Shown piece by piece: positions 57,653-64,000 of a stretch of DNA of 64,000 bases. The stretch is from positions 1,178,001 through 1,242,000 of the forward strand of contig CAWFPS010000003.1 in NCBI GenBank assembly GCA_963817905.1. The letters run 5' to 3'. This stretch comes from VRUE01 sp963817905 (GTDB lineage Bacteria > Actinomycetota > Thermoleophilia > Solirubrobacterales > 70-9). A program made the position numbers and the translations under genes. The notes below the pieces were generated by a model that saw nothing but the letters and a program-made list of their open reading frames with translations, was not told where the DNA came from and ran no database searches. How positions within the stretch are numbered: position 1 is the first letter of the stretch; each line of letters starts with the position of its first letter.

Positions 57653-58990
57653 CTATGGACTCGCCCAGGCAGGCAGCGCCCGTAACCGCGCGAAGGCCGA
57701 GACCAACGCCTCAGCCCACGGCCAGGAGCGCGGCAGGCGCAGGGTCGTGCGCCGCGCGGAGCGCACGACCTTGCCGGCGACGTGCAGGAGGCGCTGGCGC
57801 AGCCGCTTGGGCTCGGCGAGGGCCAGCTCGCCCTCGAGGCAGAGAAGACGGGTCCAGGCGAGCAGCTCTTGGGCGATCAGCGAGAGCTCCAGCCACACCC
57901 GGTTGTGCTCGAAGGCGGCGAAGGGCAGGTTGCGCATTCCTGTGTCCTTGCCGCAGCGGATCTCGTCCTCGACTTTGGCACGGCGCCGGTGGCGCAGCTC
58001 CAGGGCCGCGATGTCGGTTCCTTCCTGGTCGGTGATGAAGGCGGTGTGGCGGTAGCCCTCTGCGTCGAAGACCTGAAACTGCGCGCCTGGATGGGGGCGC
58101 TCGCGGCGCACGATCAGCCGCGTGCCCTCGGGCCACGCGGAGAGGTCGAGATCGTCGGTCAGCTCGGTGACCGAGGCACCCTCGCGCACCTCGCCCTTGC
58201 CGTCGACCGCGGCTTGCCATGCCGACTGCGGTGTCTTCAGGATCGCCTCGCGCACCCGCTCGCCGACCTCGTAGCCGACCGAGAAGCGGATGCCTGCTTC
58301 GCGGCAGTCGCGGGTGAAGGCGTGGGTGCGCCCGCCGATGTCGGTGCGCACGAGGATCTCGCGGTCGAGGTCGGTCGCGGGCAGCTGCTCCAGAGCCAGC
58401 TGCAGGACCTCGAAGTGATCGGCGGCGGTGTTTGAGCCGGCGTTGCCGGGGCGCAGGATCCCGGCCAGAGGCTCGCCTGTCTCATCGAGGTAACAGAGCA
58501 ACGGGTGAAAGCCGAAGCCACCCTTGTAATTCCCCGCCGCGCCCTGCTTCTCGGAGGCGGCGCCGAGCAGGGTGGCGTCGACGCTGAGCGTGATCGTCTC
58601 GGGCCTGGCGCCGGCGTCCCAAGCGTGCTCTCGCGCAATAGCCCGACCGCCGCGAATCGCTTCCAGCAGATCGGCGTCGACCGACTTGATCGCCCGGTGT
58701 GCGGTCCTCTCGGAGGCGACCGCTCCAAACAGTGCCTCCTGGTCGCGCAGGACGCCCAGGTCTGTGACGCAGTCCCCGCCGTCGGCGATGGCGACGATCA
58801 GGTCGCGCAAAACGACACCGGGGTCGTGGGCCGAGCGCCGCTTGCGGGTCGGCGCCATCGCCTCAGACAGACCCGCTGTGAGCCCGAGCCGGTCGACCAG
58901 CTCGGCAAGCAGATGAGCGCCGGCGTGGGAGACGATCCCCTCGGCGTCCGCCCTGACTTCTACGGTTTGCGCTGTCGTTTGTGTCTTCAC
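57653..58990 (-). CDS. IS1380-family transposase
   Basis: About 445 aa. DDE-type pieces: TLSVDATLLGAASEKQGAAG (first Asp), ILVRTDIGGRTHAF (second Asp) and the Glu-bearing KVEDEIRCGKDTG near the end. The YKGGFGFHPLL block is common in IS1380 transposases. I use the GTG at 58990; the frame is open to 59044. Lies wholly inside the terminal repeats. Confidence 0.85.
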   Translation of the reverse strand: MKTQTTAQTVEVRADAEGIVSHAGAHLLAELVDRLGLTAGLSEAMAPTRKRRSAHDPGVVLRDLIVAIADGGDCVTDLGVLRDQEALFGAVASERTAHRAIKSVDADLLEAIRGGRAIAREHAWDAGARPETITLSVDATLLGAASEKQGAAGNYKGGFGFHPLLCYLDETGEPLAGILRPGNAGSNTAADHFEVLQLALEQLPATDLDREILVRTDIGGRTHAFTRDCREAGIRFSVGYEVGERVREAILKTPQSAWQAAVDGKGEVREGASVTELTDDLDLSAWPEGTRLIVRRERPHPGAQFQVFDAEGYRHTAFITDQEGTDIAALELRHRRRAKVEDEIRCGKDTGMRNLPFAAFEHNRVWLELSLIAQELLAWTRLLCLEGELALAEPKRLRQRLLHVAGKVVRSARRTTLRLPRSWPWAEALVSAFARLRALPAWASP

Positions 58991-59103
58991 CTTCCGGGTG
59001 TCCTCCTGGGTTGTTGGGAATGGGCTCGCAAACCGCATTCTCAAGACCCAAGAGGACGTTCCCGGCGGGTTTCCTCAGATAGTTACTGCCGGATCCGGGC
59101 TAA

Positions 59104-60305
59104 GGACCGACCTCAACCCTGCGCAAGCGGGGCGAGCGCAATCTGACGCTCAAGAGCGTCGAGAAAGATCAGAGACTCGACGTCGCGACGTAGGAGTACC
59201 CGGCCTTTCCCGGCTCCTGCTCGTCAAGGCGGGCGATTTGACCGAATCAATGTTGGTTGGAGCGCCCGTCAGGATCGTGGAGAGCCATTTCATCTGCAAT
59301 GTCGTTTCGCAAGGCTCCCTGCGACCGATTCACGGCTCGATGCGCCAGATAGCAGAGTCCCGCAATGGCGAGGCCAACAATCACCCGGGGTAGCGTGGGC
59401 TGTGAGAGTGCCGCACCAAGGAAGACGCCTGCCAGCGTGATCCATCCCCAGGCAGGTTTAGGCATGGCACGAATCCGCCGCTCCAGGCGTTGCCAGGCGC
59501 GGCGTGGGATCAGGATCGAGTCTTCATCCCAGAACTGAACGACGTGGGCGGGTGGTTGGGGAACGTCGACCGTGCGCAGGTCGATCGTTCCGTTCCGTTG
59601 GCTGTGACTACGAATGGCATGGCATCGAACGGGGATCTCTCCTTGAGTCCTGAGCCCCCCTGCGGACCGCTCCCATGCGGTCCCGGCGACCCGGTTTTCC
59701 CTAGTTAGTCCTTCCCATGCCGAGCGGCGTGTTGCGGCATACTGGCCGGAGCCGGACGACAGAATTATTGTAGCGGCGATTTGGACAGGAGCAAGAGGCT
59801 TTTACGAATCAACTCGCGCCTTCCTAGCCGCCGAGCGCTGGGCGTGCAGCTCGCGGATGCGCCGCCAGGCAGGGTCGTGTTTCAAGCTACGTCCCGTCAG
59901 GCCCACTAGATGTAGAGCCAAATGCTGGCTCGTTGCAGGCTTTTTCAAATGCGTGAACGGGGAGGGAAACTGCGCCGCAGACTGCATTTCCGGCCACAAT
60001 CCCCCTTCTCAAGCGGTGCCTGCGGCGAGGGTGTCGTTCCCTAATCGTTCCCTAGAGCGACGCCTGGCCACGACAGCGCATCGCACCCCCTGGGCGGTAA
60101 GAGCTATGACCGGCTGCGTTTCAAACCGGCGCCGCGAAATGACCCCGACAGGCTCGGCGAGCGCTGGGCGTCGGGAGGGGACCGAGCTAGGCCAGCTTCA
60201 TAAAGGCTCCGTCAACCGACCTGCTGCCCGCTGCTATTTCGCGTGCATCTGGTGCCGGCCCGCGCTACTGCTGTTCGCGCTGACGCTCCGCGCCCAGGCA
60301 ATCGG
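59104..60305. other. Region poor in genes right of the IS
   Basis: Apart from one doubtful small ORF (59247-59465), nothing convincing. Minus-strand residues KHDPAWRRIRELHAQRSAAR at 59802-59880 may be a gene remnant. The doubled TCGTTCCCTA at 60031-60051 is a short tandem repeat of unknown meaning. Confidence 0.4.
59247..59465 (-). CDS. Small membrane protein, doubtful
   Basis: 72 aa with two hydrophobic segments (WITLAGVFLGAALSQPTLP and RVIVGLAIAGLCYLA) and a charged tail. Real-gene codon bias is weak and no ribosome site is clear. Kept because the topology is plausible. Confidence 0.3.
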   Translation of the reverse strand: MPKPAWGWITLAGVFLGAALSQPTLPRVIVGLAIAGLCYLAHRAVNRSQGALRNDIADEMALHDPDGRSNQH

Positions 60306-63281
60306 CTACGGCTGATGTGGCAAGGGGACGCGCAGTCGCTTTGCTCTTTCGGTGAAGGCCTCTTCCCCACCCTCGAGGATCTCGCAGACCTTACGCCGAA
60401 TCCCGGGATCCTCAAGGCCACCCCCCTTGTAGGTGATCTCCGGAAGATCGCCGCTGCGGTGCGGCCCGGCGCTGGCGACGATTACCTGATCGGCGTCGGT
60501 GTTGACAACGAGGTTGGCATTGTGGGTGACGATGATCACCTGGCGGCGCCCGCGCGCTTCGCGGAAGCGCTCGACCAGCTCATCGAAAACGGACTTCGGA
60601 TCGAGGTTCTCCTCGGGCTGGTCGATGATCAGCGGCCGGTCGTCGCTCTGGTCGATCGAGAGATAGAGGAGCAACAGGACGATGCCGCGGGTCCCTGGCG
60701 AGAGCTGTTCGATGTCGACCCCGTCGTACTGGATCCCGTAGCGGATGCGCACATGAGCAGTACCGTCGAGCCAGTTGGCGACCCTGGCCGCCCACTCCCA
60801 GTAGGCCTTCAGATCGGTCTTGTCGACCTGCGCATGGGCGAGAAGATCGTTGTCATGGCGGTCGCGAAAGCTCGCCATCGCCTCGCTGACTTCATCGCTC
60901 GATCCCGAGCGCCAGCCTGGAACCAGCTCCTCGCGGGCGGCGTCGAGAAGGGTGCCGTGGCCCTTGAAGGGGCCGCCTTTTCGGAGGTCGAGGAGCTTCT
61001 CTCCGGCGGCGGCCCAGCCCTCGACGTCAACCTCGCGACGGACTTCGAAGCTCAGTTTCCCAAGCGCACCCGCACCACCCTCGAGACTGGCCGCCAGCGG
61101 TGCGTAGAGCTTTTCGAGCTCGTCTTCCTCTTCGATCAATGCGTCGAAAACCTTCCCGTACTCGGACTTCCGCCGCTCTTTGAGCTCGTCGATCCGGCCA
61201 GCAGCGCCCTCGGCCGCCTTGATCTGTTCGTCAAGGCGACCCAGTGCGGTCTCTGCCTCAGAGATCTTGCGGTTCAGCCGTTTCAGCTGATCGGCCTTTC
61301 TCGCATCGATCCCAATCAGCTTCTGAAGTCGTTCCACCTCCTGGGCAAGCGGCTTCTGCGGGGTCTTGCTGAGATCGGCATCGGAGGCGACGAACGGGTC
61401 CTCCGGCGAGGCGGTCGAGACTGGCTCGCCGCGCAGCTTTGCGACCCGGCGCTCGGCCTTCTCGCAGAGTGCGTCGAGGATCTGGTCGGGCTCCCCGTCG
61501 AAGCTGCGCCGAAAAGCGTTCCAGTCAGATTCGCTGACGCCGGCGTCGGCGTGGGCGCGCTTCAATTCCTCGAGCTCGGTGGGGATCGTCCGCTCGCGGA
61601 CGATCTTGACCTGGTCGGCGAGCCGACTGACGGCCTGCCTTTGACGGGCGGCGGCGTCAACGTCGAGCTGGCGCTTCTCGAGCTCGGCCTGGATCTCGTT
61701 CAGTCGGGGAACGCGATCATCGGCTCCTTTGCTGGTCAGCACACCGCGCGCCTTCTTGTCATCGGCGATCGTCTTAGCATCCAGAACTCGGCGCCGACGC
61801 AGGCCGTCAAGCTCGGCGTTCTTGCGACGCTCATCGAACGACTCCCGAACCGCACGTTGCAGCGCCTCGCGGCTCTCGTTGCGGGCAGCCCGGCTGCGGG
61901 CCGCGCGGATGCGAAGCAGCTCGTCGAAATCGGTCGCGCCGAAGCGCTCCTCGCTCGGGTGCCGCTCGAAGACGACGCGCTCGATCTCGGAGAGGAGGTC
62001 GTCGCTGAGGGCGCCCTCGGCCGCGCAGAGCTGCTCAACGAACTGCTGGGAGAGATACTGGACGCGGGTGTCCCCGTCCTCGGGTCCGCCAACCCCGACT
62101 GAGGTTTCTTCTCCGTCACCCCAGATCACCTTGATCTTGAGCTCACTGAGGTGGTCGGCCGCGCGCCTGATGAAGGACTTCGCGTTGTCGCGCGCCTCCG
62201 GCGAGCCGGCACCGGTAGTGACTAGGTCGACCAGGGCGGTCTTGCCTGAGCCCCTGGCACCAATGATCCCGACAAGGCTCGGGTTGAGGTCGATTCTCGC
62301 CGGAATGCACCAATTGGCGCCCGTGAGCTCGATCGCGCTGATTACCTTGTAGGGAAGGGCACCGTCGGGCGGCGCCGCGCCGATGTGGGCGCGCACCGCG
62401 GGCTCGATCAGGGCCTGGCGCAGCGCTTCGAAGCTCGGACCGCCCTTGATCCAAGTGAAGCGGTCCAGGTCCGGAGCGCAGACCCGCTCGAGCTTGTGGG
62501 CATCCGAACCGTGAAGGCAAGGTTTGGCACCGTCGTACTTCTCGCGCAGCTCCTCGATTGAGTCAACGCCCTCCCCAAGCCAGAATGCGCGATCGCTTGG
62601 GGTTCCGGAGAAGATGACCCCGGCCAACCGCTCGATCTCTTGGCGGGTGGCGGCCATCGAGGCATCCCCCTTCATCCCGGAGGTGCCGCTGCCCGTCGTC
62701 GCCGCCACAGCGACGACGATGTTCTTCTGCGCCCACTCGCTGTCGTCGAGAGCCCTCTTCAGCTCCTCAGTCGTCGTCTTGAACTGGTTCGTGCCCACCT
62801 CGAGCGCCCGCTGCTCCTCGATGGCATCCTTGTCATGCGCACGCCCGAGCCGAATCAAGTCCTCACGGGTGCAGCTGTAGGCCTCTCTCTTCGCCTTGAA
62901 CGTCAGCGAACCGAGAAAGCGGCGCGCCTCTTCGACGTGGTCGTGGTCCTCGGGTGAGATCAGCAGATGGGCATTGACTGCCGATCCGCTGCCGGTCGCG
63001 ACCCCGAGGCGCATCTCGACATTGGCGAAGATCAGCTCGACGTCGGGGAGGCGACCCTCGGCCTTCTCGGCCAGCACGCGCTCGTAGAGGTCGACACTCC
63101 AGTAGTCGGTTATCCCGAGCGCAGCCACGGTCGGCGTCGCGGCTTCGATCCGGACGAGGTATTCCTCCCAGGCGTCAGGTCCCTCGAATTCGTCCTCCAG
63201 CACCGTTCCTGGCGCGTGGATGTGTGGATCCCACCGTTGCCAGAGCGATCCACGGTCGAGTGATGTCGTTGAGGCAGACAC
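60306..63281 (-). CDS. PHP-SMC-like ATPase (TrlF type)
   Basis: 991 aa from a GTG. N-terminal PHP-like phosphoesterase domain (WDPHIHAPGT near 17-26; GITDYWS; CLHGSDAH near 278), Walker A GARGSGKTAL near 342-351, about 350 residues of coiled coil, then the ABC-type signature and Walker B (LSPGTRGIVLLLLYL; RPLIIDQPEENLD near 885; VTHNANLVV). This combination matches what is called the TrlF family; defence-related nuclease function is suspected. Confidence 0.8.
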   Translation of the reverse strand: MSASTTSLDRGSLWQRWDPHIHAPGTVLEDEFEGPDAWEEYLVRIEAATPTVAALGITDYWSVDLYERVLAEKAEGRLPDVELIFANVEMRLGVATGSGSAVNAHLLISPEDHDHVEEARRFLGSLTFKAKREAYSCTREDLIRLGRAHDKDAIEEQRALEVGTNQFKTTTEELKRALDDSEWAQKNIVVAVAATTGSGTSGMKGDASMAATRQEIERLAGVIFSGTPSDRAFWLGEGVDSIEELREKYDGAKPCLHGSDAHKLERVCAPDLDRFTWIKGGPSFEALRQALIEPAVRAHIGAAPPDGALPYKVISAIELTGANWCIPARIDLNPSLVGIIGARGSGKTALVDLVTTGAGSPEARDNAKSFIRRAADHLSELKIKVIWGDGEETSVGVGGPEDGDTRVQYLSQQFVEQLCAAEGALSDDLLSEIERVVFERHPSEERFGATDFDELLRIRAARSRAARNESREALQRAVRESFDERRKNAELDGLRRRRVLDAKTIADDKKARGVLTSKGADDRVPRLNEIQAELEKRQLDVDAAARQRQAVSRLADQVKIVRERTIPTELEELKRAHADAGVSESDWNAFRRSFDGEPDQILDALCEKAERRVAKLRGEPVSTASPEDPFVASDADLSKTPQKPLAQEVERLQKLIGIDARKADQLKRLNRKISEAETALGRLDEQIKAAEGAAGRIDELKERRKSEYGKVFDALIEEEDELEKLYAPLAASLEGGAGALGKLSFEVRREVDVEGWAAAGEKLLDLRKGGPFKGHGTLLDAAREELVPGWRSGSSDEVSEAMASFRDRHDNDLLAHAQVDKTDLKAYWEWAARVANWLDGTAHVRIRYGIQYDGVDIEQLSPGTRGIVLLLLYLSIDQSDDRPLIIDQPEENLDPKSVFDELVERFREARGRRQVIIVTHNANLVVNTDADQVIVASAGPHRSGDLPEITYKGGGLEDPGIRRKVCEILEGGEEAFTERAKRLRVPLPHQP

Positions 63282-63481
63282 AACCCGTAACCCTATTGCC
63301 GTATCAGCGTCAGATAGCGTTCGCTCGCATCGGAGTTCGCCACAATCAGTTGGCTAACTTGACCTGATCCGGTCGGACGTCCCATTCGATGGACCCAATC
63401 CTGAGTCCCCAGTATGGGAGTCCGGTTCGCAATAGCTTTTCGCGCGAAGCGGAAGCTTGGTGCAGCACCTATCGTCGGCTC

Positions 63482-64000
63482 ATGCCAAAGCTCGCCTCCT
63501 CCGGCCCCGCAACGGTGATTCTCCTTGGCGCCGGCTTCTCAAGTATTGCGGGTGTCCCTCTGGCCGCAGAGCTCTTTCGCGACGAGCCCGAGGTTGACCG
63601 TGTCACCCGCCGACAACTCGTTCGGGCTGTCCGCACTCGCTGGTTGGCCTGGCATGAGAAGACCAGAGGAACGCCCGAGGAATATCTCGCCCAACTCGAG
63701 ACCGAGGGGGGAGTGCCTTGGCGTGAGGCGGTTTGGTACGCCGGCTTGGTCATTGCCCTGCGGATGGGTGAGCTTCGCCAGATCGGATTTCAGCGGCAAC
63801 TGACGGTGACCAAGCAGAACCTCGATCGCAAGAGCGTGCCGGTCCATGAGGAATTCTGGACGGCGGTTTTTACGCGGACCGCCGTGGCCGCAGTCGTGAC
63901 GACCAACTACGACATCCTCGCCGAGCGCGGTATGCGGCATCAGCCCCGGCCGCGGGTAGCGCGGCCCGGCTTCAACTACGGGGCCGGCGACCGGTATCTG
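63482..64000 (+). CDS. SIR2-like protein, 3' end outside the window
   Basis: 173 residues to the window edge, frame open. ATVILLGAGFSSIAGVPLA near 9-27 is the nucleotide-binding start of SIR2-like proteins and VVTTNYDILAE near 140-150 the N-Y-D motif. Divergent from the TrlF-type ATPase with 200 bases between. A second SIR2-type gene in this region. Confidence 0.75.
   Translation, partial: MPKLASSGPATVILLGAGFSSIAGVPLAAELFRDEPEVDRVTRRQLVRAVRTRWLAWHEKTRGTPEEYLAQLETEGGVPWREAVWYAGLVIALRMGELRQIGFQRQLTVTKQNLDRKSVPVHEEFWTAVFTRTAVAAVVTTNYDILAERGMRHQPRPRVARPGFNYGAGDRYL

Larger units (their letters stand above)
57449..59099 (-). mobile_element. IS1380-family insertion sequence, complete
   Basis: 1,651 bp with 12-bp terminal inverted repeats (CCCGGATCCGGC at 57449-57460 and its reverse complement at 59088-59099). 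A 4-bp target duplication CTAA lies at 57445-57448 and 59100-59103. It holds one intact transposase. Exact ends and intact duplication suggest a fairly recent insertion. Confidence 0.85.

Noticed and set aside
59802..59999. Minus-strand 65-aa ORF
   Set aside because: Only its last 25 residues look protein-like, and there is no start signal. It may be a gene remnant; not listed as a gene.

Overview
The window is very GC-rich (by eye about two thirds GC or more), has strong G/C at third codon positions, and packs genes in tight ATGA/GTGA-overlapping operons with many GTG starts. The gene set (pyruvate dehydrogenase E1 alpha/beta plus E2, LipB-LipA, an HprK-like/PqqD peptide cluster, actinobacterial-style conjugation genes) points to a chromosomal segment of an actinobacterium. 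Thermoleophilia/Solirubrobacterales is my best guess, but that is inference and nothing here proves it.

Layout. 1-12.2 kb is core genome: the tail of a DsbA-like oxidoreductase, pdhA-pdhB-pdhC, a frameshifted secreted protein, a polytopic membrane protein, lipB-lipA (which make the lipoyl cofactor that E2 uses), then a compact RiPP-like locus. That locus has a PqqD-like protein, an HprK-like kinase, two tandem tiny precursor-like ORFs absent from routine gene calls, a hairpin, and a radical SAM-PqqD fusion. It is followed by small hypothetical genes and tRNA-Ala(TGC). Several genes in this part carry palindromic inserts inside their coding sequence; two in E2 and one in the membrane protein share a tail, which suggests a mobile palindromic family.

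12.2-32.8 kb is an accessory/defence-like region. Two 194-bp direct repeats headed by the 5' part of a tRNA-Ala flank a VapBC module. Then come a RES/Xre toxin-antitoxin pair and a tyrosine recombinase whose stop codon lies in a 24-bp site. The same site recurs inverted 3.6 kb away and bounds two convergent genes (a STAND-like ATPase and an SHMT-like PLP enzyme), which looks like an invertible switch. Further on are a membrane-linked metallophosphoesterase, a dCTP deaminase/HELAH-metallopeptidase/helical-protein operon with a divergent regulator and paired operator-like palindromes, a Shedu-like (DUF4263) protein, a second VapBC, and a DUF4417 protein.

32.8-53.1 kb is an integrative conjugative element read right to left: surface protein, sigma factor/zf-HC2 fusion, EFGL-tailed membrane protein, ArsR regulator, TcpC/TcpD/TcpE-like proteins, VirB4 (split by an in-frame TAG), a VirB6-like protein, a peptidoglycan hydrolase, a TraG/VirD4 coupling ATPase, a replication-relaxation protein, a DNA methyltransferase, an excisionase-like HTH and a tyrosine integrase. 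I see no classical relaxase. Two promoters share an ECF-type architecture, and a 38-bp perfect palindrome lies upstream of the transfer operon.

53.2-64 kb holds more defence-type genes: a SIR2-domain protein, a membrane patatin plus metallo-beta-lactamase pair, an intact IS1380-family insertion (terminal inverted repeats and CTAA target duplication), a PHP-SMC ATPase of the TrlF type, and a second SIR2-like gene cut by the window end.
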